Assembly: GCA_946122785.1 (NCBI GenBank)
Contig: CAMGYJ010000011.1
Location: 1,302,001-1,366,000 of the forward strand
DNA length: 64,000 bases
Source: Linum tenue
Taxonomy: Eukaryota > Streptophyta > Magnoliopsida > Malpighiales > Linaceae
Direction: 5' to 3'
Under the pieces are notes generated by a model that had not been told where the DNA came from, searched no databases, and saw nothing but the letters and a program-made list of their open reading frames with translations. A program made the position numbers and the translations under genes. This document shows, piece by piece, positions 34,501 through 44,842 of this stretch; the stretch's first letter is position 1, and each line of letters starts with the position of its first letter.

Positions 34501-35607
34501 GTTTCAGAATTTTGTTCCTATGCTTCCTATGGATAGTGCTTGAATGAAAGAAAGAGGTATTTTGATCACCTTTTTGGAGCCAGTTAACTCTCGAGCATTG
34601 ACTCCAGAATGCTTCTTCGTCCCTCCATAACTTGGTCAGCTCGATAGTCAACATCTTTTCCTCCTCCACATTCTCAGTCGTTCTTGGCGGCTGTTGTAGC
34701 ATTTCGAGCTTTGAAAGTATATCTTGCTCCCTTTGCATACTACTCTTATGGAAGTCTTTCGCCCACTCTTTTAAATCTCTTTGACATTTGTTCAACTGGT
34801 CCGTTGATTGGCCTCCCGGGTCCCACGCTCGGGCTATTATCTCCTTACATTCTTCCTTCTCCAGCCATCGCTCATCAATCCTAAATGGTGTCTTCTTCCT
34901 CCTGTTACCTCGGTAGTGAAGCTCAAGTCTGATCGGGCAGTGATCAGACTCCACCATTTTCTCATGGAAGACCACTGCTTCTCCAAATTGGGCACGCCAG
35001 GACGTTGAGCAGAGCACACGATATAATCTCACTCTAGTCAGGTTTTGGCCCGTTCTCTTATTGGTCCAAGTGAAAGGTTCCCCTTTGTATCCCAGGTCAA
35101 TTAGAGCATTCTGGAATATGAACCTCTTAAAAGGTTCAACATTCTCGTACCTAAGAGGGCATCTCCCTTCCTTTTCATTCTCATACACCGCAGCATTGAA
35201 ATCCCCTACAATAACCCAGCTATCATCCCTACTACTCCGCAGAGAGCTCAGGTGCTCCCAAAATTCCCTTCTACTAACAGCTGTAGAGGGTGCATGAACA
35301 AAAGTACAGAAAAATTTCCTACCCATATCTATACTAACATCCATATAATAGTTATCACTACTTAACACACTAATACTAATACCCGCTTTCCACCACAAAG
35401 CAAACCCCCTAGAAGAGTTAACCGGTTCAACATACTCTCTATTGGGGAAAATTTTGAGACTTCTTCTTTGATCTTCCATGAAGGCCTCGTTCTTGCTAGT
35501 TCCATAAGAAAAACAATAGAAGGGCCTAAGCGTCGACACAAACGCTTTGCATAACTTCTTGTAAGGGGTGGGCCAAATCCCCTACAATTCCAACTTACAA
35601 TACTCAT
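31562..35607 (-). pseudogene. LINE ORF2: endonuclease, reverse transcriptase, RNase H (one frameshift)
   Basis: Encodes the replication enzyme of the LINE. The start MSIVSWNCRGFGPP at 35607 is the usual APE-like endonuclease opening. The frame shifts at about 35498-35504 and then stays open for 1,300 codons to 31562. Visible motifs in order: endonuclease VIVGDFNA and SDHCPI; reverse transcriptase QYRPISCCNF, GIRQGDPLSPFLF and the catalytic FADDTVIF; zf-RVT CEVCQYPVETVNHCLFQC; RNase H HCDGSF, IEAETKALLEG, VQSDCQ and LNVRADWVA. One single-base lesion in the endonuclease start is the only break. Its start ATG overlaps the expected ORF1 stop (ATGA). Confidence 0.93.
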
Positions 35608-35706
35608 TCCTGAAGAGGTGGCTTCTGGCGAACCACCGCTGCCCTCGTATCCCTTCCTTGCTCCCCATCCGAGTAGTTCTCCCTTGATTTGCTGCTGGAA
35701 TGAGGC

Positions 35707-37125
35707 TTAAACCTCTGATTTTTCTTTTTTTTTGTTCTTCCCCCCAAGCCCTTCCATGAAAATAGCCTCATTTGGGCCCAAGAGGGTGTCTGCTCCCTCC
35801 CCCAACTCACCACTGGGCCCTTCATTATTAACTCGGCCCATCCCTTTCCTTTTTTTCAACTTCCGGCCCATCTCCTCTTCAAAAGCCCGCTGATCATGTT
35901 GGTAAAGGGAGACTTCGGTTGGGCCTCCCTCAAAGCCCGCTGCTCTCCCTTGCTTCCTCAGCCCAAGGGTTAGGCCCGTTTCAACTTCCTCTTCCTCCTG
36001 ATCGGCGCCGCCGCCCAGCCTCCCTTCCTCTTCCAAACGCAGACCTCCCTCCATTGCCTCTGCTGTTCTTTCCATCTCAAGACTGAGATCCCTGCCTCCC
36101 ATTTCTTCCCTATACCTCCCTCTCAGCCTCCCCTGATTCCCTTGATCCTCTTCTCTTCTGACTGTGAACCCAGGGGGAACTTGGGGGTTCCCAGCCGATT
36201 GATTGCCTTCTCCCAGAGCCAGTATTCCGGCACTTTCCTCCCTCCTCTGGTCCCAATTGCTCGATCCTGCTCTGTCCCTTCCCCCCGTCGAGCTACGCGA
36301 CCTCTCCCCCTCTCTACTGTTTCTCGCGTTGCCCATCCTATGGGGAGAATCAATACCCGCCTTGAGAGATGAATTATACACCTCCGACAGATGCGCTACC
36401 CCATTCCTCCTCCTCTCCTCGTCCATCCTCCAACAGGTTGGCCAGTTGTGGCCGATTCGTCCGCAAAAGTAGCACAGTTCAACTAACCTTTCGTATTTGA
36501 AGTCGATTACCTCACAATAGTCCACCCCGGTTGCTTCATCTGTGAATGGAAAGTCGATTCCTGTCGGAATCGGCTCATTGAGATCCACCTCCACCAGTAT
36601 CCTCAAGAATCTTCTATAGCCGGTGAATTCCAGGCTTGCTCTGTCAAGGTCGAGGAAGCTTGCAAAGTAGTGGGTTCCTATGGCCACCATGTTGTTTTCA
36701 TTCCTTTGATTCTGGTGCATACCATGGATTTGCACCCAAACTGCGAGCTTCTCCATCGGTAAATCTTCTGGCGTCCCTCTTCCACTGTATTTTTCGATTG
36801 CTGTCTGGGTGTTTGATAAGCTCCATGGTCTTTCTCTCCAGATCCTTTCTCTGACTTCAGCGTTGCTAAAGGTGAATATGAAGAGGTTTTGGGTGTTAGT
36901 TGGTTGAACGTTCACCTCTCCATATCCACCCCAGGCATAGCGGGCAGCTCCTGCAGCTTTGGCCAAAGCTACCTTGTTCTCAGTCAGCATCCTCCCCAGC
37001 AGCATAGAAATTCCTCGGCCCCCTGTTGTAGTCAGATTTGGGCGCCCACCTCTTCCTCTTGATGCCGATGCCATGATTCCACCGGCGTTCCTCTGCTCAT
37101 TTCGGGCAATGTTGTTGGTATCCAT
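35707..37125 (-). CDS. LINE ORF1: DUF4283 / CCHC nucleic-acid-binding protein
   Basis: Gag-like protein of the LINE, 472 residues from MDTNNIARNEQ. A DUF4283-like domain (LFIFTFSNAEVRERIWRERPWSL, WVQIHGMHQ) is followed by a zinc knuckle CYFCGRIGHNWPTC (C-x2-C-x4-H-x4-C) and a long Arg/Glu/Gly-rich charged tail. The frame stops at 35707 after a poly-Lys A-run. A neighbouring frame beginning in the same A-run continues (NQRFKPHSSSKSREN) to a stop at 35604, so the present stop likely reflects a homopolymer slip. The reading frame is also open upstream to an ATG at 38031. Confidence 0.82.
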   Translation of the reverse strand: MDTNNIARNEQRNAGGIMASASRGRGGRPNLTTTGGRGISMLLGRMLTENKVALAKAAGAARYAWGGYGEVNVQPTNTQNLFIFTFSNAEVRERIWRERPWSLSNTQTAIEKYSGRGTPEDLPMEKLAVWVQIHGMHQNQRNENNMVAIGTHYFASFLDLDRASLEFTGYRRFLRILVEVDLNEPIPTGIDFPFTDEATGVDYCEVIDFKYERLVELCYFCGRIGHNWPTCWRMDEERRRNGVAHLSEVYNSSLKAGIDSPHRMGNARNSREGERSRSSTGGRDRAGSSNWDQRREESAGILALGEGNQSAGNPQVPPGFTVRREEDQGNQGRLRGRYREEMGGRDLSLEMERTAEAMEGGLRLEEEGRLGGGADQEEEEVETGLTLGLRKQGRAAGFEGGPTEVSLYQHDQRAFEEEMGRKLKKRKGMGRVNNEGPSGELGEGADTLLGPNEAIFMEGLGGKNKKKEKSEV

Positions 37126-38050
37126 TATCCACACAGATTGGTTTTTCAGTTTGAACAGGTTTGTGTTTTTGCCAGAGGTAGCGAGAAGAGCAAGAAGGCA
37201 GCAATTCTCTTTCTTTTTGAGAGCACTCTGTCTTCCTCTTCCTGTTCTCCCCTCTTTATGGACTTTGCTAGGTATTTGATTCTCGCTCCCCTCTTGATGG
37301 TGGTAGGTACCCTTCCTTTCCAAGCCTTCATTATTCTTCTGCTGACTGAGATTAATTCTGCTCTGTTTTCTCCTTCTTTTGACAGGGGCTCTTGGCTCAA
37401 TGGGCTTCCTCCTCTGTACTCGAACAGTATAGTCTTGCTTATAGATCAGCTTTTTAGGCCCTCTTCCTTCTTCTACTCTTCTATTCTTCTTCTTCTTCTG
37501 ACAGGAGAACCAAATCCACCACCATTTTGGTGGTTTCCAGACAGCCCCTTTCTCAGAATCAACAACAGAGTATCCCCTGTGTTGTCTAGTCTCTACCCGC
37601 TTCTTTGCTACTGGAGCATAGCAGTCTCTTTCCCCCTCTAGATTGACACTATACCGATAAAGATCTTTGCATACAGATGTGTGATACTCTTGTACGCTCA
37701 CTGTTAGAGCCCAAATTGCATTTGTCCTTTTCCATTTATTGCCGTCATCTGGAGGTTTCCAAATCTCCCTCTTCTTTATACCATCTCTGCTTGCTTCTCC
37801 TTTTAGTCTAATCACTGCGGGAATCTTCCCTGCCTCTGGATATATGGTTATACTGCCATCTTTTTGAGAAACAGATGGTTGGGGAAGAGTATTGATGGGT
37901 GAATTGATCACCAAGAGAGTCTCTGCAAGAGCTGGAACAGTCCCAGAAAGGGGGACGGAAAAGGAACCGTTTTTTGGTTCAGAGAACGTTACCGTTAGAG
38001 AGAGAGAGGAGAGAGACATTAGGAAAAGCATAGGATAAGAATTCCATTCT
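37126..38050 (-). other. LINE 5' region, open in the ORF1 frame
   Basis: This would be the 5' UTR, but the frame stays open for 302 codons before MDTNN, from an ATG at 38031. The hypothetical translation contains two similar Trp-rich words (IWKPPDDGNKW and VWKPPKWWW) and a Lys/Arg-rich part but no known domain. It may be leader sequence or an N-terminal extension of ORF1. Confidence 0.45.
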
Positions 38051-38246
38051 CTTTTACTTTCTAATTAGTTGTGCTCTTGTGCTCAACTTAAAAAAAAAAG
38101 GCATTTGAGGCCTGAATTAATTTTGGCAAATTTTTCCTAATGGCATTTGCCGCTGTCCCATCCACTTTTACTTTCTAATTAGTTGTGCTCTTGTGCTCAA
38201 CTTAAAAAAAAAAAGGCATTTGAGGCCTGAATTAATTTTGGCAAAA
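38051..38246. repeat. 80-bp direct repeat at the LINE 5' flank
   Basis: Two near-identical copies, 38051-38130 and 38165-38245, both starting with the LINE target sequence and ending TTTTGGCAAA, separated by about 34 bp. Together with the left flank of the LINE there are three copies of the 16-bp target word. Confidence 0.8.
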
Positions 38247-38948
38247 TTTTCACTACAGTAATCTCGTAGGTTTTTGTTTATTTTTCCTAATTGAGTTCCA
38301 ATCACTAGTTTGTTTTAGATTAAATAGGAGGATTTCTTAATCGGCTATTTCGATTGTTGGTTACATTAAAAGTCATTTCAGCCTATCGAAGATCGCATTG
38401 TTAACATTTAACCGATAAATAGATAATTGTTAGCAGTCAGTTATCGGTTAATTTTTCAGTGTAACTGCTAACTGACTAGTCGAATATCACCCCTACTTGG
38501 TATCTGCTAGAAAGGTCATGGTAATTTGATTGAGAAGTGGGAATTGTGTAAATAGAAATCTCGATCGCCGTTGGGAAGCGAAGGAAGAACAGTAAATAAT
38601 AATTTTTTAAAATGAATGAAGCTCATTTGAAAGAAATGAGAGAATATTTTAGTTACTTGCAAGGACTGTAAATTCGTAGTGGAGGTTGTACTAGAAAAGT
38701 CAGGATATTATGTGATGATATCATGGTTTAATTGTGGTTCAACCGTTTCATACCACTAAAAATTCTCCCTATTTAGCCTATATTAGTAAGTTTTTTCAAT
38801 CAAACTGCCTATACGATACTTAATGAGTGACATAAAAATATCTGAAATAATCTTTGCTTGCGCTTTCTACATTTTAGTTACGGGTGATAAATTTATCAAA
38901 GCTTAGGGACGTATCTGCAAAAACTGAAAACTAGGCCCCAGCCCCACT
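38247..38948. other. Intergenic, no gene seen
   Basis: AT-rich DNA with some short inverted words (CCGATAAATAG / TAACTGCTAACTGAC type). No supported feature. Confidence 0.4.
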
Positions 38949-39113
38949 TAGACTCCATTAACTCCGTCAGTTTTTTTATGATGTGGCAAACAGAATTGCT
39001 GACTTCACTAACTTGTCAGGGCCGGTCGTCGTCGTCCAGAGCTCAAAACCACCTTCCCTGAACTTTCCTTCTCCTCGTTCCCAATCAGATCTTTCCCTGT
39101 AAATACAGATGGA

Positions 39114-39674
39114 TTAAAACCAGCCCAGCCCAGCGAATCGAATCTCTCCAATCCCTTCCTTGACGAACCTATTAACCATCTGCTGCGCCATTTTCACGTC
39201 GACGCTGTCCCCTGCGACGAACATTGAGTCAAAATCGGCATGCTTGTTGAGCCAATTCTCAGATCCACCGCCAGAGGAATGGAAAGTGATCCATTTGTGC
39301 GGTCCATGAATCCTCGTAGCGATGGGGAGATGATTTTTGGGGGCTCTCCGGTGTTCGACGACGATGACATTGGCCTCGGTTACCAAGGTGTTGAGGTAAT
39401 TGTGGTAGATTGGGAAAACAGAGGTGGGTCTTGAGGTGGAGGAAGAAGAAGAAGAAGAAGAACAGGAAGGGGAGTTGGGAGATTGGAGATGGAACTTGGA
39501 ATGACCAGATGGAAGAGCGGAAGGAAGTTTGGGAGATTGGTGATGGGGATTGAGTTTCCCTAATTTGGAGTAGGCTATAGCTAAAGCCGAGGAAGAAGAA
39601 GAACTCAGAGAACGCCTATGTTTGGCCCGGCTTTTAGAAGTGCTTTTCGGCTTCAAAAGCTTAAGCAGGGCCAA
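39114..39674 (-). pseudogene. Carboxylesterase (CXE, alpha/beta hydrolase 3) fragment
   Basis: The C-terminal half of this 186-codon frame matches plant CXE/GID1-like esterases: YHNYLNTLVTEANVIVVEHRRAP, ENWLNKHADFDSMFVAGDS. The family's HGGG oxyanion-hole motif is not seen and the C-terminal Asp/His of the triad is missing. The nucleophile elbow GDSAG has become GDSVD. The first 20 or so codons (MALLKLLKPKSTSK) are MITE sequence, so the present start codon is accidental. Ser-rich codon runs come from a GAA/TTC microsatellite. Non-functional as an esterase. Confidence 0.75.
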
Positions 39675-40106
39675 ACACCTCTAAAAGCTCGGCTTTTGAA
39701 AAGCCGAAAAGCGCTTTTGTATAACATAAAAGCAGAAGCTCCGATTTGGAGCTTCTGCGAAAAGCTGTTTTGAAAATACAAGATTATCCTTACCATATTT
39801 TAATTTTATTTCAGAAAATATAATTTTCCTTCATTTATATCATTTTAAAAATAAAATAAATTATAAAATCATATTATTTAATATAAAAGAAATCTAACAA
39901 GATCCATTTTGACTACTTTTTATTGTTTCGAATTTTTATTTATATTTTATATTATAAGTCCTTTATAGTCATTTTACACAACCGCTCATATTAAAAAGCA
40001 CTTCTAATAGTTTTACAGCCAAACACTAAACTGCTTTTTTTGAAAAGTACTTATCTAAAAGCTCCAGCCAGAAGCTGCTTCTGCAAAAGCTACAGCAGGG
40101 CCAAAC
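39620..40106. mobile_element. MITE with GTTTGGCCC ends, copy 2
   Basis: Same family, structure and orientation as 28410-28884: ends GTTTGGCCCGG and inverse GGGCCAAAC, with an internal inverted end motif near 39680. It is inserted in the carboxylesterase fragment. Flanks CCTAT and TAAGC do not give a clear target duplication beyond TA. Confidence 0.72.
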
Positions 40107-40599
40107 TAAGCTAACATAATTTTATTTTATTTTCATTTTATTAAATTGACTTGTCATTAAGTTAATGGTCCAGTCAGCGATTCTGTTTGCCAGGTCATCA
40201 AAAAACTGACGGAGTTAACGGAGTCTAACGGAGATTGACGGCCGATGACTAACGGTGAAAGGATTTGTAAAGTTAGTGGCGAATAAGAAAGAAAAGTTAT
40301 TCAGATGGCAAACGTGAAATATTTATATAATTTGAGTGACCAAACGTGTAATTTAGCCAAAATTAAAGTCAAATACCAAGCTCTCAAATACAGACTATCC
40401 ATATATAAAACACCATTTCTAGAAAATTCAAGCAAATCACAAATTAACTATACAAATTGTTCAACACCAGTCTAGAAAACTCAAGAAAAGTGAACACTAA
40501 AACCAGAATGTCTGCTAAAATAATGCTATATTGCTACGCCGACCTACAAATCGAACACTAAAACCAGAATGACTACTAAAATAATGCACGATTTCTTCA

Positions 40600-40905
40600 A
40601 GAACAGCACCCATCCGGTTATCTCTGGCGTCACCCCGGATTGATTTTGTCGATGATCACTTTGGCATCGCCTTCGAATATGATGTCCGTGAAGCCGAGCT
40701 CAAGATACCATAAAATGGCCTCCCGGAGCACAATCAACTCCACCACCATAGGATCATCAATCAACTCGAACTGAACCCCCTTAGCCATGAGGATCTCCCT
40801 AGCTAGCCGGGTTCAAAAGAACCATCTCGCCTGCCAAATGAGACCCACCCCTATTGACCCCATCCCACATACAAACAACCATATTAGCCCCCACTAGACT
40901 CAGTT
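40600..40905 (-). pseudogene. LINE-type RNase H remnant
   Basis: Minus-strand sequence at 40633-40812 reads MAKGVQFELIDDPMVVELIV then LREAILWYLELGFTDIIFEGDAKVIIDKINPG. This is the Glu and Asp part of an RVT_3 RNase H domain from a non-LTR element. Frames further upstream are broken. Short dead fragment. Confidence 0.7.
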
Positions 40906-41381
40906 GGTGTGTAGCATGTAGAATGGCCTGTGGAGCACGGGTAGTCGCAGATTGCAGTCAGTTTAAGTCGTTTGCTTATATGTTAAATAGAGTATGTGTG
41001 TCTATGTTCGTATCATACTTCTTCAATGAAATTGTCTATCGTTGGATTCTCGTATTGGTCTCAATATGACATGGTACAAAGCCAAGCAAAGATGATCAGA
41101 ACTACCAGAGTGTAATCAGGAGACCATTCCATGTAAACCACTTCCTTCGCATTACCATGTGACAGACAGTTCATGCTTAATTAACATCAAGTTGAAGAAG
41201 AGGTCACCTACAAATAGCTGCAGTAGCTAGTAATATTCACACAAATCTAAAATTTTGCCACTTCAATGAATACCTCATCAAAATTCACTCCATACTCATC
41301 AAAGTGCCATATGGTTTGACCTGAAGCGCATAAACAAAAACTGCTTACTACCGAGTACTGAGACAGCAGAAGACGGCAAAA
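40906..41381. other. Intergenic up to arm B
   Basis: No gene-like content. Arm B similarity begins at about 41382. Confidence 0.4.
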
Positions 41382-41631
41382 TCTTGGTCGAAAGGAGGAG
41401 CTCGTGGCAAAAACTGTACCTTTACCGAGTTCTTTGTCTATTGAGAATTCCGTACTAAAAAAAATATCAACATCCCAAATATCTTCTGCACAAAAAGCTC
41501 ATTCCTTTGTCACATTCCAAGTCCTCCTTGCTCCGAAAATTTATCAGCAGACCCAGTTCAATTTCAATTCACTTGAAAGTAAAAAAAAAATCCCAATTTC
41601 CCCTGCTATCTCTACTCCCCAAATCCCCCAA

Positions 41632-43885
41632 ATGCATATGCTCCACTTCAACCCTAGCTCCCTCTTCTTCCCGTCAAAACCCACTTCCTTAACTCCTCTC
41701 TCGCCGGCCGGTCCCACTTCTCTCCGCTGCTTTGCAGTCGGAGGCGACGTCCCCGCCGGGCCAGACTTCCCCAGGTGGTTCCCCTTCATTTCTTCTTCTT
41801 CTGCTGCTGCTGATGCCGCCAGCATCCGGATTGGTAAAGACTCCGACGGCGGCGGAGGAGGAGTTGGTTACGGCTCCGGTGGAGTGGACGGCGGCTTGTC
41901 CCAGAGGCGGAGTAACGGCGGCCTGAGTGGAAGCAGGTTGAACGCGAGGGAGAAGAAATGGTCGAGGAATAGAGATAGCTACCTGGTGGATGATGAGGAT
42001 GTGCTCCCTCTCCCCATGTCTTATCCCAATACTAAACCCGTCACTCCAGAGGAGATTGATAAGCGATTGAGATGTGACACTGAAATTGAGGCAAGTAAAG
42101 TTCCAAGAACATGTAAAGCTGAGAACTTTTATGTTTTAAGGCATAATAGGGTCAATGGGGTGTCAATGGTTCCAGTGTTTTGAGATGATTCCAGTCAGTG
42201 TCTTGAATTTAGAAGGAAAGGTTGAAGTGGAAGCTGATTAGCATTTTCTGAGTTCCGATTAGTTACCATGCTTCATGTGATGAGTTAAACGGCTTTTGTT
42301 TGTCTGGCCTTATGATTGTGCTTGGTTCATAGTGTTGTGGTGATGAAGATGTGAATTTCATTTCTGGAACTGTAGGATTGCAGGGAAGTGGTTTATGAAT
42401 GGACTGGAAAGTGCAGGAGTTGCCAAGGGTCAGGGGATGTCAGTTATTTTAACAAGAGAGGGAAGGAGGTTATCTGCAAATGCGTGCCTTGCCAAGGGAT
42501 CGGTACGTTTTCCTTCTCTACATGCTGCAGTACTGCAGCAATGAATGAATGAATGAATGAATGAATGAATGGTGGCTAGATGGTATACGAAATAAAGAGT
42601 AAATCCATGCGGCTTCTTTTTTGGTCGACAGGTTGGCTTGTGGTAGAATACTGGATATGAAAAATGTTTTTGTAGACCATCAGGGAGCTTATTGCATAAC
42701 TGAATCAACTGATAACTATTCTTAGTGATTGTGGTTAAGAGGACAGCGGACCGGTTGTTGTAACTGGCTTAATTATCATATTGAAACAAGCAGTAGGCTC
42801 CTGAAATATGTAGGTGTGAAGTATTAGAATGCACTTCAAGCAGCTGGAAGAAATTATAGCATCAATTTGGCGATGTTGAATGGATGATTAGAGTTTCTAG
42901 TGCTGGAGACAAAATGAAGCATACTCATAATGCAAGTGATGGAGTAGAGATGCATAAGCATAATCAGTAATATTAGTAGTAATTAGTCGTGTAGCTATAG
43001 CATTATTAGAACCATTCTATAGTGATTAGGGTTAAGGGCTTTGCTATATCGAACAATTAAACCAAAGTACTATTCGGTTTAGCTCTCCTCTCCTCTTCTC
43101 AGTCTCTCTAATCCCTAATCATATTTTGTTCTTCCTGTTCTGATCCTTACTCCTTCCCAGTTGTCTTCCAACCCTTCTCAATTCTACTAATCTCAATCCC
43201 AGTTGTCTACTTCTCCTTTTCCCGATCCGTTACTTGTCAGCAAGCTCGTGATCTTTGTTGTACATCGTCTGTAACATATTCGCATTGAGCAGAAGCAATG
43301 AGCTTTGTCTATCTGAACAGGGACTGGAAGTACGATAATTGGGAGATGTTGCTGCCACATCTTGTATCTGACTTTCTAGTTTATCGAATTGCTCTGTTAA
43401 AATGAAAAATGTGAAGGCAAATGAATCATATTCTATTGCCAAAGGATGTAATAAGTGTCTCTTAGCACAAAGGATAGAGTCCCTTTCCACCTTTATATAT
43501 ACCTCAGGTCCACAAAGTTTGGCACCCATAGTTTTGGCATATCATAATTGATTATTCATAGAAAGTGGCTACTAGTTTTGTGCTTTCCTTATTCATTATG
43601 CTATCAGATAAATGTAGGTGAGCTTTATTCTTTTCTGTTTCTCTGTCTCACCCCTTTTTGTTTGTCATAATTGTGACAATTGAGAATTTTTCATCTTGGC
43701 AGCTGACTTACCCTTTTGAGCATCTCTTGTCTGTGAACTTCATCGATTAACTACTTCTTTTTCGGATTCCGATTGGCTAATAATCCAATTCAATGTAACT
43801 ACCCTTTACAGGATATGTGCAGAAGATTACTGCTCGGAAGGACATTGAAGTAATGGAGAACTTGGACAACGGAAAGCCACCATGA
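41632..43885 (+). CDS. DnaJ-type Cys-rich (zinc-finger) protein, probably plastid (arm B copy)
   Basis: Exons 41632-42159, 42376-42502 and 43812-43885 give 242 residues, in the same phases as arm A. N-terminus [19 protein letters not shown] (transit-peptide-like), Gly-rich middle, CRSCQGSG and [10 protein letters not shown], tail [19 protein letters not shown]. The frame is open upstream to an ATG at 41404. In arm A the same upstream stretch is out of frame because of an A-run length difference, so I chose 41632. Reading through the first donor would stop a few codons later (MVPVF), another reason to infer splicing after RVNG. A (GAAT)n microsatellite sits in intron 2 at about 42541-42571. 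No J domain; client unknown. Confidence 0.8.
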
Positions 43886-44275
43886 GATCGATCATCGTGT
43901 TTCTTTTAGGTTCAGACTTCAGAGTATACTTCCCATGAATTCTGGTTTTCGTACAGAACTATATAGAGATTGACAAGCATATCTTGACATGGAGAATATA
44001 GGGCAAAAAGTGATGGGCAAAGGGCTTCAAATTTGTTAACCTTTTTGAAAAGGAATCTATTCTTTCCGTTGAGCTTCTTCAACCACAGCTTTCTTTTTCC
44101 ATATGTACATCTCTTGAAGAGGTTCCTCGCAGGTTGATCTCAGGAATAAAAGAAAGCCCTCTTTACTTTATTCTTTGCTTTCCACCTTCCTTTATAAATA
44201 TGCATGGAGTTCATACATTAGAATTGCACTTAACATCTTCTCCATCTTAGAACTTCTATTGCTGCAAAAAATCCT

Positions 44276-44842
44276 ATGTCGAACGTAAGCTTTCTGGAGT
44301 TTCAGTACAAGCTCTCTAACAACAAGTTCCTCCGGAAACCTTCTCGGATGTTCTCCTCGCACAGCAGGCAGAACTCAAGCAGCAGTGTACCAATAAGGTT
44401 GCAGCCAAATGTGAAGGAGATGAGACAAGTGTTCAACAAATTCGATTCCAATGGAGATGGCAAGATCTCTCAGCAGGAGTACAAGGCCGTGCTGAGGGCT
44501 CTAGGGCAGCAGTCCATGATTCCCGACGTGCCCAAGATCTTCAAGGTGGCCGACCTGGATGGAGATGGGTTTATCGATTTCAACGAGTTTGTTGAAGCTC
44601 AGAGGAAGGAAGGAGGCGTTCAAACGATGGATTTGCAGAGTGCCTTCAGGACGTTTGACGCAAATGGAGATGGGAGGATAAGTGCAGAAGAAGTCATGGG
44701 AGTTCTGAGGCAGCTCGGGGACCGTTGCAGCCTCGAGGACTGTCGGAGGATGGTTAGGGCAGTGGACAACGACGGAGATGGGCTGGTTAACATGGATGAG
44801 TTCACCACTATGATGACTCGTACCCTCGTGCGTAATAACTGA
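44276..44842 (+). CDS. CML30: Calmodulin-like protein, CML30-like (arm B copy)
   Basis: 188 residues, the same protein as the arm A copy, with four complete EF-hand loops (57-68, 93-104, 128-139, 164-175). The promoter and leader (44,000-44,275) appear identical in both arms, so the two genes should be expressed alike. Divergent from nothing nearby; it is convergent with DYW2-B. Confidence 0.93.
   Translation: MSNVSFLEFQYKLSNNKFLRKPSRMFSSHSRQNSSSSVPIRLQPNVKEMRQVFNKFDSNGDGKISQQEYKAVLRALGQQSMIPDVPKIFKVADLDGDGFIDFNEFVEAQRKEGGVQTMDLQSAFRTFDANGDGRISAEEVMGVLRQLGDRCSLEDCRRMVRAVDNDGDGLVNMDEFTTMMTRTLVRNN

Larger units (their letters stand above)
31491..38050 (-). mobile_element. L1-type LINE, nearly full length, 6.56 kb
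   Basis: Non-LTR retrotransposon on the minus strand. The 5' end is at 38050 and the 3' end with a short A tail is at 31491-31498. A perfect 16-bp target duplication cttttactttctaatt lies at 31475-31490 and 38051-38066. It contains ORF1 (DUF4283 plus CCHC zinc knuckle) and ORF2 (endonuclease, reverse transcriptase, zf-RVT, RNase H). Only two frame lesions are seen, so it is young. It inserted downstream of CGI121-2, between the two duplication arms. Confidence 0.95.
38949..40227. mobile_element. Candidate Pack-MULE carrying a carboxylesterase fragment
   Basis: Arms of about 55 bp at 38949-39003 and 40173-40227 are inverted copies at roughly 90 per cent by eye (TAGACTCCATTAACTCCGTC and TAGACTCCGTTAACTCCGTC). 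They enclose a host-gene fragment (39114-39600) and a younger MITE (39620-40106). A captured gene piece between inverted ends is the Pack-MULE layout. True outer ends and a 9-bp target duplication were not found, so the superfamily remains unproven. Confidence 0.5.

Noticed and set aside
31491..38050. Reading the long ORF2 as a host gene or virus
   Set aside because: Target duplication, poly-A tail, FADD reverse transcriptase, zf-RVT and RNase H order identify an L1-type LINE.
41404..41631. Upstream start adding 76 residues to the arm B DnaJ-type protein
   Set aside because: In arm A the same stretch is out of frame because of an A-run difference, so the extension is not conserved.
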